From Jacaranda mimosifolia (lineage: Eukaryota; Streptophyta; Magnoliopsida; Lamiales; Bignoniaceae), in contig CM032124.1 of the NCBI GenBank assembly GCA_018894105.1, positions 7,797,501 through 7,861,500 on the forward strand: a stretch of 64,000 nt of DNA, read 5' to 3'. Below the pieces are notes generated by a model, which saw only the letters and a list, made by a program, of their open reading frames with translations, was not told the origin of the DNA and made no database searches. The position numbers and the translations under genes are program-made. Of this stretch, positions 23,764 through 36,866 are shown piece after piece. Every line of letters begins with the position of its first letter. Positions within the stretch are counted from its first letter, which is position 1.

Positions 23764-26700
23764 ATGAAGATGGACATTGAGGATCATAGTGAACCACACC
23801 CATGCATTATTACAAGAGGCAAGGATGTTTCTAAGGTCAAACCCACTCATCTGCTCGTCCCCAAGCTAGCTATTAGTATTCATCCTTTATATGCTTGTTC
23901 AGACAACCTTATGCATATTTCTGATTGGTCGAAAGAAGCTACTAGGAAGTCTATGATCTTCTTTTCTAATGTTTCTTCTCGCAATAGGGTGCTTGTACTA
24001 AAATCTTCTCTCCACTCATAAGAGCTTCTTGCAGCAAATTCGTTCTTCCAAATCACCATCTTTTCATGAGTGACAGTTCATGGAAAGTTCCTCCTTCGAA
24101 CTTTGGTGAAATCCATTTTCTTGTTGGTTGTTGGGAATGGACTAGGGATGTTCTGGGCCATCACACAGATATCCTTATATAAACAAAGATTTACGCGGCC
24201 ATCCATGCCTCACTCTTCACTTATGTTAGCAATAAGAATGTTCTGCAATCCTTACTGAAGCTGTGGTGTCCCTTAACAAATACTCTTCACACTGCTATCG
24301 GAGAGTTATCAATTTCTCTTTGGGACATTTAGGGAGTTCATGGTACCGATTCATGGAGAATTTATGATGAAGTTGTCTCTTCTGCCAGAGAACTATTTGA
24401 TGCTGATTCATGTGGAATTCCTTTACCACAAAGTTGCAAATATCTCTTCATGGCCTATCACCATCTTTCTCATGACTCTGCTAGTGTATCTACATCCAAC
24501 TGGATTGGTTTTTAGTTTAGGGGACCTATCAGATATTCCGAATTTCCCCCAAGAAGTTCTAGAAAAAGATTATTAAGCCGAGGCTATTCACAATCCTTGT
24601 GGAAGTATCAATGCGTCTCTTCTAACACGTTCTAGTGGATACAAAGCGCCATTCAAAATATTAGGGGTTGAGGAAGACATTTGGGAGGAGACGTACTTTG
24701 CTGCTTTCTCTCTTGCTAGTTGTGTAAATTTGTCCTACCACACAGAAGAGTTAATCAAATTAGGGCCACAGCCTTTAAAGTTGCAAGTATGATGGCATGC
24801 GGTGACACTTTTTCCCTAGCAGTACCAGTGTTGGCAAGCATTTATCATAGATTGCAAAACATCTCTGCCTCCACTAAGTTAAGTGAATCTATCACAATTT
24901 TTCCCATCTATTATCTTTATGGCTGGACTTGCCAGTATCTTAATAATCATTATGTCTCAAAACTTGAATTAGTTGGTGCTCAAATGATGAAACATGCTGG
25001 AGAAAATATGGCTAAATATTTCAAACTTTTTGAAGCATATGATCTTTTCCGTAATATTAATCCTTCTAGTCTCCAACACTTGTGCTCATATCGAGAGGGA
25101 CGAATATCTATAACAGATAAAGAAAGCATCTCTGACACATACAAGGATCCCTTCATAGCCTTGCGTTCTAGTTAGTTATCACTCCGAACCAGATAAAAGC
25201 ATATTGTGGAAGCTTATAGCCCTCATCAGTTTATCCGTCAACATGGGTTCTACTAAGACGTTCCTAATGTTTTGAAAAATGAGATTCTTACATGTGATTT
25301 GGATGAGCTTGTTCATATATATATCTAGGCATTTTGCACTTTATTGGGCACTTCTTCTTAATTGAAGTTACTAGGTGACATTTCCTCTCCACTGCTGATG
25401 ACTAAGGAATATTTTGATTGGTGGTGTAAATGTTGGAAAGCGACTTCAAAAAGGAATACCAAATTTGTCCTTAAAGTTAACCATTTGATGACTCCATGGA
25501 CAAACTTTGGGAGGGCTGCTCTTCAATTTGGGAACAAATCTTCAGATGAGGAGCATATATTTGAGCCATCAGCACTTCAGGAATATTTAGCAAGGAATTC
25601 TAAAGGAAGTGAAGCGATAGTTTTAGAGCCTCAGGAAGAACTTCAACAACATAAGGAGAATACTCATGGCGGTGCACTGAAGAGAAAAAGCTAGTCCTTG
25701 AAAAGGCAATATGGTTTGCATGATGATTTAAGTTCTAATATCATGCATCAAGTTGACTCTCTTAAAGGGAACAAAGTAATTTCTGCTTTGTCAAGTTCAG
25801 GCGACGAATTCAATGCTCAAAAAAAGATTGAAGGTTTTTTACTTAGATAATAGTAGTATAAACTCATCATTCTTTGAAGACATTCCTAGTTCTTTCATGA
25901 CTTTAGAAGATTTAGCTTACTACGTTAAAAAACATTATCATATGCCTTCTCCCATTTTTTAGTGCCTTTCTTTTGTTGTTTTCTTGTTGCTAATACATTT
26001 GCCTTCTTTTTGCATCAGCTATCAAGTATTGAAAAAAGAGTTGAGGTTACTTCTGGAAGTAACGCATATTATGTGAATGAAGCAAACGCACTTGATTGTT
26101 TTGAGGAAAACATCCCTATCCACTCCCAAAATGATGACTTGCAAATTATTCCGATAAATGCAAGCTGTGATGCTCAAAATTTTGAGGATTATCTAGAGAT
26201 GGTGTTGCCAGACATTGCAGTGCAGAAACCAAATGCCAAAGGAGTTACTCTTGATGGGCCTAAACGGACCTTTGAAGCTTTATTATGGCCACATCCAACT
26301 TCTACTATTTATTAGTTTTGCTCCTAAGCTATCAAGACTGTAGCTAAGCAGCTACTTCTCAAGTTTTTGTGGGAACAAATAAGCCAATAAATTTTGAGGA
26401 CACAGCTAGAGGCGTTCCAAGGAATAAAATCCGAAATCAATAAATTGGTTGAGGAGACAGCAAAGCACATGAGAGACACTTTTATTATCAATTGTTGCTT
26501 GAAGTCATTCTTTGATGGTGTATCAGATTATACCAAACATAAGTTATCCTTAGCTAAAAAAAATACTCACGAAGCATATGAGATTTCTCCTACCCTTGCC
26601 TAAGAAGGGCTTTTAGAAGTAGATCGAACTTCAAGAAAATAGGCACACTGAGGAGATGTTGAATTCAGAAGTGGAACTCCTTCAATCGACTGAACAAGAA

Positions 26701-26943
26701 GAGCATTTGAAGCGACAACTTGTAGAGCTAGGCATGAAAAAGGAAACCGTGAGTTTTTCATTCCATAAAGTTAAGGAAAGCTTGTAAAAAATCCAAGAGG
26801 ATGTAGTTGCTAAGAGAGAGATAGTTTCAAAGCTTGAAAGTGAACTATATCTATAGAAAAATGAGATAGAGGTTTTGGCAAAAATGGAAGCTTTGCTTGA
26901 AGATTCTCAGCAAGATCTAGCTACCTTGGATTTGTTTGCTTGA
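23764..26943 (+). pseudogene. Antisense ORF with Plant Mobile Domain and coiled coil, decayed
   Basis: Plus-strand coding relic, opposite to gag-pol. The probable start is at 23764 or the next ATG at 23770 (MDIEDHSEPHPCI). Readable pieces typical of the Plant Mobile Domain are DTLGHH-like sequence near 24140-24170, then ATAFKVASMMACGDTFSLAV, PVLASIYHRLQ and FPIYYLYGWTCQYL (24720-25175), and FDWWCKCWKATSKR followed by WTNFGRAALQFG (25362-25694). The C-terminal part (26040-26943) is acidic and then heptad-rich (VELLQSTEQEEHLKRQLVEL), a likely coiled coil. At least six stops or frameshifts break it. The domain also occurs in the plant MAIN/MAIL1 nuclear proteins; its role in transposons is unknown. 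Confidence 0.8.
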
Positions 26944-27540
26944 GAACTTAGCTATTTAGAGCAATTTTTCCTTTTTTTGGTTGTTTCTTTTGTTTTTTTA
27001 TGCTATGATATAAGCACTTATTACATATGCAATGAAAGTTATCTCTTTCCTTTTTCAAGTCTCCATCTCATTGCAAATAAATACGGTAAACACCATATTT
27101 CGTGGAACATCCCGAAGCTTTACTAATAACATTAGCAAACTCAACTAAACAAGATTTGGCCTTCTACTACTTTTAAAGAAATAAAAGGACACCAAGAAAA
27201 ACTAAACTTCTTCAAAGATTTGACTGAACTTAAGATAATTCCCAAGCTGCCTACATATCCTAATAAAGGGATCAAGTCATCATGTATTTCAAAAAAAAAA
27301 AAAAAATTTAGAGGGGGCACCATACACAGTTTATACTCATGTGGGCCAGGAGTCTCCATAGCTTAGTAACCTTGGATGATGTGAAGTATTTCTATAGTGT
27401 AGCTATAAGAAATACTTTTAGTGGAGTAGGTTAGTAGTTTATCCATATACACTACCATTGGTGGGTACCGTACACAGTTTATACTCATGCAGGTTACGAA
27501 TAACATATAATTTAGACTCATGCATCAAGGAGCAATCTTC
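26944..27540. other. Tat spacer between the two convergent coding regions
   Basis: Non-coding. Contains two near-identical words acacagtttatactcatg (about 27327 and 27473) about 150 bp apart, a possible local duplication. The antisense ORF and the integrase end converge on this region, where the terminators of both transcripts would be expected. Confidence 0.45.
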
Positions 27541-28700
27541 CTTATGGATAATAGTATTTCAAGAACTTGCCATTGATGGGGCCAACATGCAATCCATCTT
27601 TGTTTATCAGTTTGTAGGCACCATTTGTGTAAGCTTCCTTCACAATGTAGGGGCCATCTTATTTTGATATGAATTTGTTTCCCATCCGCTGAGTGATAGT
27701 AATTGGCCTATTCATTGCAAGGACCAAATCTCCAACCTGAAATGATCTAGGGCTAACTTTCTTGTTCAACGCTATTGCCATGCGGCTTGGTAGCATTCAA
27801 GCTGTTGTTGGGCTTCAAGTCTTTTTTCATCTAATGCCTCTAGTTCCTCAAGCCTGAGCCTAGCATTATCTTCTATAATGAGTCCTTCCTAAATTGCAAT
27901 ATGAAGTGAAGAGATTTGACTTTCTAAAGGGAGAGTAACTTCAACCCCATAAACCAGAGAATAAGGAATAGTAGCTTGGGTGGTAGTTCGATGTGTTGTT
28001 CTATATGCCCAAAGAGCTTTTCCAACCTTTTCGTGTGAATCTTTTTTGGTCTTTGATACCACCTTTTTCAAAAGGTTGCACAAGGTTTTAGTGAAAGCCT
28101 TCGCAAGATCATTTGCAGCTATATTATACATTGAATAATTATGTTGCCTAAAGCCAAATTACATGCAGAGCATGTCCATTAACTTGTTATAGACTGGCTT
28201 TCCATTATTTGTAATGATGTAGCACAACACCCAAATCAGAATATGAGTTTAGTGCTAATGAACTCCACAATTGTGACTTTCTTGACTTCTTTAAGAGGGA
28301 TTGCTTCAGCCCATTTGGAGAAATAATCAATAGCTGCCAAAATGTAAGAATGTCCAGTAGGTGATTTTGGAGTAATAGGTCCAACAATATCAAGGCCTTA
28401 TGCATCGAAAGGCTACGAAGCGATAGTTGGGTGTAAAGGCTCAGGTGGCTGATGAATGAAATTTGCATGCAATTGGCAAGCTTCACACTTTCTTGCATAC
28501 TCTATGCAATCTTTGACCATTGTAGTCCAATAGTAACCCATCCTTTTGATTATCAAATGAAGTTTCGATCCAGATTGATGAGCACCACAAACATCAGAGT
28601 GGGCATTGGCCATGGCATCAACAACTTCTTGACCACTTATGCAACACTGGTACCAGTTCCTTCAAATGACCGATGCTATAAGACATCCCTATACAAGATA
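27541..28700 (-). pseudogene. Tat integrase
   Basis: Minus strand. The zinc-binding N-terminus reads HSDVCGAHQSGSKLH then CEACQLHANFIHQPPEPLH (28413-28613), the H-H-C-C pattern. The core follows with DIVGPITPKSPTGH and FSKWAEAIPLKEVKK (28205-28400, another frame). 27889-28131 reads AKAFTKTLCNLLKKV and KALWAYRTTHRTTTQATIPY, the end of the core. A C-terminal stretch to about 27590 resembles the usual LEAQQQLECYQA segment. Frameshifts separate the pieces. Confidence 0.85.
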
Positions 28701-28866
28701 AATTAAGCTGATCTTTAACGCACTTCTATCTTATGGAGAGGATCTTTCGATAATTTTTTGTGCTTTAAGTAATCAATCAGTTGTTTTCTCTAATATTGAT
28801 CACTATCAACCGAGACTGATGTGATGTTTACCTCCTTAAGCCATGTTCATCGAGTGATGACATAAC

Positions 28867-31800
28867 CTATCGATTGCAAATGGGAACATTAATTGTTTCT
28901 CCTTCAAAAAGGGCTAAGGTGGTAGCTACATTAGCAAATGCATCAGCTATCCTGTTTTCCTTCCTTGGGATACGATTTAAAAATATACTTTCAAATTTCT
29001 TTAGTAATCTTTTGCCTTGTTGGAAGTATACTATGAGATCTTCTTTGTTAGCTTCATAGACTTCCAAATGTTGATTTATGATGAATTTTGAATCATTGTA
29101 GATTTCTAACTCTATGATTTCTAACTCCAAAGCCATTTGGAGCCCAATTATCAAAGCCTGGTATTCAACAAAATTATTGGAGCATAACTTGCTGAGTACA
29201 ATGAAGTACGTCAAGACATGTCTTTCAGGAGAAATAAAGATAATATCTACCCCCGTTCCATCAGACTGTGCTACACCATCAAAGAACATATCCCATAATA
29301 AAAGGACTTCTAAGAAGAAAACATCATCATTGAGAAAATCATAAACCAACTCTCATTCTGTGGGGACAAGATGGTCAGCTAGAAAGTTTGCTACAGCTTG
29401 TCCTTTAATAGCTTTCTGTAGCACATAGGCAATTTCATATTGGTTGAAAACAATAGACCATTGGCCAACCTACTAGATAACACAGGTCTTTACATCACGA
29501 ATTTAACTGGATTAGCTTGAGAAATGAGTTGTACAGAATACGCCTTAAAATATACTTTAGCTTCTTAATAGCATAAAATAATGCTAGATAGATCTTTTCA
29601 ATTGGAGAGTACTTTAGCTCATTTTATGTTAGAGATTTACTCAAGTAGTAAAGGGCTTTTTCCTTTCCTTCTTGACTCTCTTGTGCAATAAGAGTACCAA
29701 TAGATCTTTCTTGAGCTACAATATACAATATGAGTACCTTTTTGGGAACTGAAGCCCCAAGGACGTATAGGTTTGAAAGGTATCTTTTTATGCTTGGAAA
29801 TACATTCTCACACCCTTGATCCCAATTGAAAGGAGCATCTTTCCTCATGAGGTGGTTGAATGGCTGGCATCTTCTATGAAGGTTTGATATAAATCGCTTA
29901 ATGAATGCAAGATTACCTTGCAAGCTTTGTAATTCTTTGAGGTTCCTTGGCGATGACATTCTTTGGATAGCATTAGTTTTAGCAAGATCAACTTCAATGC
30001 CATGATGTCAAACTATAAAGCCAAAACTTTCTAGATGTCACAATAGAAGGCACACTTAAAAGGGTTCATTTTCAAGTAATACTTTCTCAAGCGGTTGAAC
30101 ACTGTATGAAGATCTTTCAAGTGGTTGCTCTGGTTCTTTGTTTTGACAACAAGATCATCTACATAGCATTCAACTCTTGTATGAAGTATATCATCGAAGA
30201 TATTCTACATCGGCCACTGATAAGTGGCACCTGTATTTTTCAATCCAAAAGGCATTGCCTTATAACAATAAAGACTTTTTGGAGTAAGAAAATATGTGCA
30301 CTCCTTATCTCATGGTGACATCTTTAGTTTATTATAATAAGAAAATCTATCCATGAAAGACAAAGCTTCATATCCAGTAGTCGCATCCATCATCAATTCA
30401 ATGATAGGAAAAGGAAAATCATCCTTCGGACATGCTTTGTTGAGATCTCAAAAATCAACGCAGATGTGAATTTCTCTATTCTTCTTTTTCACAATTACTA
30501 TACTAGATATCTAACTTGGGTATTTGACCTTCTTGATAAATCCAGCATCGATAAGTTTGTTAATCTCGGCTTCCATAAGAGGAATGACATCAGGATGAAG
30601 TACCCTCTGTGACAGCTTCACCAGGCGAATTCCATCTCTTATTCCAAGGTGATGGACAACAATTTTTGGGTCCAAGCTAAGCATCTCATTTTATGTTTAA
30701 GCAAAGGCGTCCTTATATTCACTCAAAATTTGGAAATATTGCTTCTTATCTCTAGAGCTCAAGAGTACACTAACGTATATAGGGCGTCGATCTTTAGTAG
30801 TCCTAAGGTTCAACTCTTTGAGATCATCCATTGTTGCTTGTCCGCCATCTTCAAATTGTAAAGGAGCCTCTTCGATTTTATCTTCAAAGGGGATCTTCAA
30901 ATTGTAAAGGAGCCTCTTCGATTTTATCTTCAAAGGCTTTAGAGTCTAGGTCTCCATCAACCATAACATGGTTACAAGCTTGCAGCTTTTCATCATCTTC
31001 AATCAATGGTTGCATCATCACTCCTTGATATCTAAGATCTTCTAATCTTTAGATGACGATTTTTCATTTAACCCTACCATTTATGTGCATAGTAGGAATA
31101 AGGATTTCTTTCCATTCGAGATGGTTTGTGGCTATTAAGGCACCACGTTCCACAAGTTCATGCAACTCCTCAAAAGATTGGCTTTAAAATTAGTAACTTG
31201 GCACCTCCATGATGCTCATGTAATGAGTATCAATAATGATTTCAACTTCATCTTCTTTTGGGACACTTTCATTTGATTGATCATCATGTTTGATAATGCA
31301 CTATTTAACTATCATAGGTCTGTATACGGTATTCACCCCAAGTTGACTGAACATAGAGTTTGGTAGACGTTGATTTGCATTAAGTCGATTATGAAGAGAG
31401 ATATCCTGACCAAGTCTTTTAAAAATAGAAGTACAAGTAGTAATTGTACCAAGTCAGTTAAAAATGGAAACACAATGATTGATTGGATTTTAAATTTTAC
31501 TAGGCTCGCTCATCTCATTCTTATCCATTTCAATAGCGACATGTTATACATTAGCACATTTGTCCTTTTTTCTCAACAATATCCTAACTGGCTCAATAGG
31601 GGTAAATCCTAATCCAATTTTGGGTTGATTGATATGGAACCCCTATCTCATCAACGTTCATTGGGTTTCATTGAGGCCATGATCTATTCTCCAATTAATT
31701 TTGGTTTCAGTTCACCCAACTTAAATAGACTCGAAGCGTCATTACTTGCTCCAATAAGGAGATTATGTGCTTTAAGGCTATACATCCTTTAGATGTCCTG

Positions 31801-32542
31801 ATGTTAAGTATTATTAACTAGAAACTTGGAAGGGGTTATCAAATTCAGTTTGGTGATGGGCATAGTTAATTCTTTGATAACACAACCTTCTTCAAATCGC
31901 TTTTCAATGATGGATCCTTCTTTGGAATTTTTCAGAGTTATTGATGCGACCTTCTTTTCTTTGACATGATAGCTGGTTGGAGACTTAGTAGACCATGTCC
32001 CTAATAGCATATTAGGATCCATATAGAGTTTGGCATCAGCAAAGTGTGGCTTTGTCTCAGTGAATGGCTTTATGCTTGCATTAACTTTTACCATTGCCCA
32101 TTTTTCGATACTTGAAAAATTTGTGAAGAATAGAAGGCACTATTCCATTCTCATGGAGCCATGGCCATCCCAACAACAAACAATAGGATATTATCACATT
32201 GATCACATGAAAAAGGGTGCTTGCCTCTAGTTCTCCAATGATGAGGTCTATGTGAATCATACCAATAGCTCGTTGCCCTAATTGGTTGAAACTTTAAATT
32301 ATCAAACAACTATGTGGTAGACTTTCCATGGCAATGCTCAGTCCTCTCATGGTAGATATTGGCATGACATTGACTGCAGATCCTCCATCAATAAGCATGC
32401 ACTTAACCTTTTGTACTTGCATGAAGCCAGAGATATAAAGGGGTCGGTTATGAGGTTTTGATCCCAACAATAGATCCTCATTTGTAAAGGTAATAGTTGT
32501 GCAATAAGAGGTATATTGTTGGCTCTCAACTTGACCTATCAT
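28867..32542 (-). pseudogene. Tat protease, reverse transcriptase and two RNase H domains
   Basis: Minus strand. Protease: MLIDGGSAVNVMP (32294-32542). A linker follows at 31804-32094. The reverse transcriptase N-terminus is near 30697-30933, with FEDKIEEAPLQFEDG. The catalytic box YVDDLVVKTKNQ is intact at 30154-30165. The first RNase H region covers 29624-29959 (SLQGNLAFIKRFISNL, LIAQESQEGKEKALYYLS). The second, archaeal-type RNase H is the ORF at 28867-29349, reading MFFDGVAQSDGTGVDIIFIS, NNFVEYQALIIGLQMALEL, IYNDSKFIINQ and RKENRIADAFANVA, so its catalytic D, E, D and D are all present. Several frameshifts and stops break the polyprotein; one is caused by a 46-bp tandem duplication at 30847-30937. 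Confidence 0.88.
30847..30937. repeat. 46-bp tandem duplication inside Tat pol
   Basis: The unit beginning atcttcaaattgtaaagg occurs twice, at 30847 and 30893, with almost no difference. Forty-six is not a multiple of three, so the duplication shifts the reading frame. Confidence 0.9.
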
Positions 32543-32923
32543 GATGTATACTACTTTACTTTATGGTTTGAAAAACTTTTTGGCAAAGAATTCCTTAAAT
32601 GTCACTGATTTGCATTGGCTTTTCTTTTGGGGTCCCTTTGAAATTGTATAGGGAAACTTAGGAGCTTGGCTTGCTTTCTATTGGGAAAAAGGCATTTTCC
32701 TTGTGAACAATAGATGAAACTGGTCAATGTGTTGCCTTTGTCTCCGACAGCGCGTCACAGTAATCCATTCTCCGTTATCTTTACCTGAAGTAATGGGATC
32801 TTTGTTAGCTCTGACTTCCTTAGAAGCACATAAGGCTTCAATCATGGAGGCTTCTAGGGTCCCTAATTATAGTACTTTTGATGCCCCCATTGATGATGAG
32901 GAAGAAATAATTTTTTCTCTATG

Positions 32924-34552
32924 TTACACCATATACATATCACAATTACTAGCAACAACAGTAGCAAGGTTAGCTTCCTCAACGTCATCGATATTGAGGA
33001 CTACCTTTCCATCTTTTGCCAAAGCTACAATTTTTTCTTTAAACACAAAGCATTTTTCTATAGGGTGGCTAACAACCCGATGATACTTGCTGTACTTCAG
33101 ATCATTTATCTTTCCAACTTTCTCAAGACGCTTTGGCTCAGGCAGCTTAAGTAACTTTTTATCCATAAATTCATCAAATATGTAAGATACATCTGATTCA
33201 GGGAATGGATATTCTTTCTCTTGCAATTCTTTCAAGGTGGGTCAGTGTAAATTGCTTAAACCTCATTGTCCTTCAACTCATTAAGATTACTTATCCTTAT
33301 TTGCAAAGATTTTTACTATCATGGATTCCTTTGTAGAGGGTTTGGCAGACTTGCCATTCTACCTAAAATCTTTCTTTTCCTTCCTTTGTTCTTCCGCTGG
33401 GATGATAGTGCCATGACCTGCGATGCTCAACTCTATATCATGGGCACAAGTAGCCAATTCTTCAAAGTTGCGTGGCTTGATTACTTGGAGAATGTATAAG
33501 AGTCACCAATGCATGCCATGTATGCACATCTCCATTGATGATACTTTTGAAAGTTTGTCTTTGCAGTTTAGACTTATCGCATGCTAACGGTTGATGTAAT
33601 CAACAACTAGTTCGTCTTTACAAAACAATCCATTATTTTGTGTTTGTGAGCTCGATCATGCTTATAGTGCGATGGGTACTATAGAAGCGATTCAAGAATT
33701 CTTTCTCCAATTGATCCCAGATGTCAACGGATTTTGGCTCTAAGTCAACATACCAATTGAAAGCATTCCCTTTCGAAGAAGGCACAAATTATTTTGCGGG
33801 GAGATTACCTTCCGTGCTGACGTTATTGCCTGTTTCCACAAAGTGAGCTACATGTTGTTTCGAGTTCCCTTTGCCATCAAACTACTAGAATTTTAGCAAG
33901 TGGTATCCTATTGGCATCCTTAAAGCGTCAATTCATCTAGTGTATCGCTTAAAGTACATTAGGGAACTCTGAGTTGGTGCACCTTACTGAGCTTTTATTA
34001 TATTGGTGGTCATATCATGTAGCTGTTGCTAAGAGAGTGTAGTTATAGACATCATAGGTTGGTTAGATCTTATCACACATATAGGTTTTCTTGGCATCTC
34101 ATCACATTATTTTTCTTTGTCGCCATGGCTTGCAAAGGATACATGGCTCTAAATAGGTTTCCATAATGTTGCATACTCCTTTAGGGTTGCATCATTATGT
34201 TTTTCTTGAGCAACACTGGTACAGGAAAGCACATGATTATAGTTGGATTCTCTAGGGTTGAAATACTCCAATTTGCTCATCAGTTGAGCAATTTGAAAAT
34301 CCTTGTCTTCAACAACCTTCTTCAGATAAGCAATGGTTTGGGCTACCATAACAAGCTGATCATTCACAGCAGCACCTTCAGTTGCGATGGTGGGAAGCTT
34401 AGCGAAAAGTGATGATTGGAGTTAATTCTTTTTGGGCTTGATGGATTTGATCCATCGGATTGCGTATATTCAATCTTTCCCCTAATGGAGGCTGGATCAA
34501 CAACGTCATTGACATTCATGTTCAAAGCAAATTGATTCTTCTTAAGAGCCAT
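32924..34552 (-). pseudogene. Tat gag, decayed
   Basis: Minus strand. N-terminus MALKKNQFALNMNVND (34552) and a predicted helical stretch LVMVAQTIAYLKKVVEDKD (34149-34367). The capsid region between about 33900 and 33500 carries NSKQHVAHFVET, GNAFNWYVDLEP and DQLEKEFLNRFYSTHRTISM, interrupted by several stops. 32924-33235 reads PEPKRLEKVGKIND, SKYHRVVSHPIEKCFVFKE and continues into the protease. In relatives a cysteine usually stands where Ser precedes KYH, so the metal-binding motif may be damaged. Confidence 0.82.
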
Positions 34553-34635
34553 GGAGTGTTCTTAAGGCGATAAATTGAATCTTTATGTAAGAGGAAAAGA
34601 TGAGAGGCAAAGATGTCCTACTAGGCATGCAAATT

Positions 34636-35201
34636 TGTTCACACAAATTTTGAGTCTACAAAAAATTTATTACAAGATAGGAAAAATACATGGACAAAAT
34701 TGAAATATAAATCTAAAATATAAGAGGTACAATCTCTAAAAAAATATCTTCGAAAAAGAAGACCTATTCTCTGATTCTTCACTCCAAAATGTGATTCAAG
34801 ATGGCTTGAAGCTTATGCTTGAATCAAATATGATTTACTCCTTCACGGTTGTAGAGCTTTGATATGGCAGGAGTTTAGGATAGTCTGGATTTCTTGATGT
34901 GTGGTATGCTTCCCAGCACCTCTTTTTATAGGCACAAATTAGAGTTTGATGACTTAAAACTTGAGTCTCCCCTTGGGCTCAAATACCACTTGAGATAGGC
35001 CTTATTCACTAATGGGCTACATTGAAACATATTTAGCCTAAGATAATCCAAAATAAATACAAAATTTTATAATTTATTCTAGATTGGCCCATTCTATAAA
35101 GCCCAAATTTATTGTGGATTTTAATTTGGGACCCAAATCAATAGCCAATTTATTTGGGCTATCAAATGATAATTTATCCCAACAAAATTTTAATGTCAAT
35201 A
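34636..35201 (-). repeat. 5' LTR of the Tat element
   Basis: 566 bp starting tgttcacacaaatt on the plus strand and ending taatgtcaata; the expected final CA has become TA on this side. It aligns with 21587-22155. I could not recognise the primer-binding site just inside it (minus strand AATTTGCATGCCTAG). Confidence 0.92.
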
Positions 35202-35206
35202 GTAGG

Positions 35207-36866
35207 TTTCTTTGTTTGATTGTAGCTATATTCAAATTTTATGTTTTTATTCTTGAAAAAAATAGGTGGCGGGCTTTGATTACTAAGTGTTGATAATGTG
35301 AGTCTACTTTTTGAATTTTTAGTTATGTTCCTTTTTTTGTAATTTTGTCTTGAAAAATTTGTTCTTAGTCTTTATATATAATTGTTAATGAGGATGAGTA
35401 ATTTGTTATTAGAATGAACCCATCAAGATGTTTTCTATTAGTGTCAGTTTTCTTCTTTTTTTGTGATATGGATTGTAAGTGAGCTTTTTCATAAATAAGC
35501 TTGAAACTCAATTTGTGTATGTATGTGTTTGGATAATGTATTATTTGTGGAGAGCTTATTAAGCTTTTATAGGAATTGATAAAAATGGTCTAATTTTACC
35601 TTTTCTTTTTTCATTTTGACTTTCTTTAGGATTGTTGTGGACAATCTAGCTAACAAGAAGGTTGGTTTCGTGGAGGTATTGTAGCTTTCTGTTTCCTCTA
35701 TGGTTTTTTTATTTTTGTAATTTTATTGTGTATTGTATTTTATGTTTATCTAAAGAATTATTTTTAGAATCTTTTTTTTTTTTTTGTATTTTTTATAACT
35801 TTGATGCCACATGTTCTGAACATACTTGCAACATCTTTAGTGTGCAGTTAATTGACCCTGGGTGGTTTCATTTTTCTTTTGATATCTATCTTAACTTTCA
35901 TGAACTTTGAATACCAGTAGCGTTCTTTTGGTTGCTACTCGCTAATGGTTGATAATTTTTAAGGAAAGAAATAGAAATAAGAAACTAAAACAAAGAATGG
36001 TGTCTTTGTCAAGAAAGCTGCTACAACTGTTGAGAAAGTAGTGCTTCGGTAATAAAATTATTTTTCTCCAAAATTTTTTGTGTTCGAATATTCTGTTATA
36101 TGATTTTTGGAAACAAAATAAATTCATTTTTGAACTAAATTTTCATAGCATGACTTATGTTTTCACAAAGGCCAAGCTCATGGATTTATTATAATGCTTT
36201 AAGAATTCTGAATGACAAGTTGGAAGGTATTTGTTTGCACTCATTTTAATTTGCTAGTTGGTGTTCAATCTCCTGTACTTCCCATTAGTTTCTCTTTCTT
36301 TCTAATTTCTATCTTTTTTATCTTGTTTATGTCTATGTGAGGGTTGTAAAGAGGGGAAAATAATAAACCAATCCTCAATATAAGTTCTTGACCATATTGG
36401 ATCTCTATCTTTTACAAAAATTTGCATTCACTATTGGATCTCTATTGTTTACAATACTATATGCAGCTTGACATCTCATTTGGGGATGTAAAGGAACTAT
36501 CACACTCAATTTATTCAACCTAAACATTAAGTTGGATATGGAGTTAAAAAGGACCAGCTTTACCTCAATATTTTAATGAATAAAACTTTCTTATTATAAT
36601 CAAAAGTGTTAATGAACCACCGAGTCCAATACAATATACAGTTTACTTTCCTTAAGACGACCATCATGGAATCAAATAAAGAATATAGCTATCAATTGTT
36701 CTATCTAACACTATTAAGCTCAACAAAATTGAATTTCCACCACCAAGCCTCCAAATTATACACCTAAGCAAGAGAATGGTTTGTTCCATTATTCTAGATG
36801 TTGTGTTGATTGACACGAGAATGGTTAGTTTCTCTATAATGAACAACATAAATAGTGTTCCAAAAC
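35207..36866. other. Unassigned sequence right of the Tat insertion
   Basis: T-rich, intron-like sequence with two short stretches that read like exons between splice-like signals: VVDNLANKKVGFVE (about 35636-35682, followed by GTATTG) and GVFVKKAATTVEKVVLR (about 36000-36053). I cannot assign either to a family with confidence. Either they are remnants of a gene that the Tat element entered, or they are chance reading. Confidence 0.3.

Larger units (their letters stand above)
21587..35201 (-). mobile_element. Tat-lineage Ty3/gypsy retrotransposon, 13.6 kb, with antisense ORF
   Basis: Direct LTRs at 21587-22155 and 34636-35201 are flanked by the perfect 5-bp duplication gtagg (21582-21586 and 35202-35206). 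On the minus strand the order is 5' LTR, gag, protease, reverse transcriptase, RNase H, a second archaeal-type RNase H, integrase, a long spacer, then the 3' LTR. A second RNase H between the first one and integrase is diagnostic of the Tat lineage (Ogre, Retand and relatives). The spacer holds an ORF on the opposite strand with a Plant Mobile Domain; antisense extra ORFs of this type are known from Tat elements. All reading frames are broken, so the copy is inactive. Confidence 0.92.

Noticed and set aside
36000..36053. Resemblance of KKAATTVEKVVLR to a ribosomal protein eL42-like segment
   Set aside because: Too short, and the neighbouring sequence does not continue the similarity.
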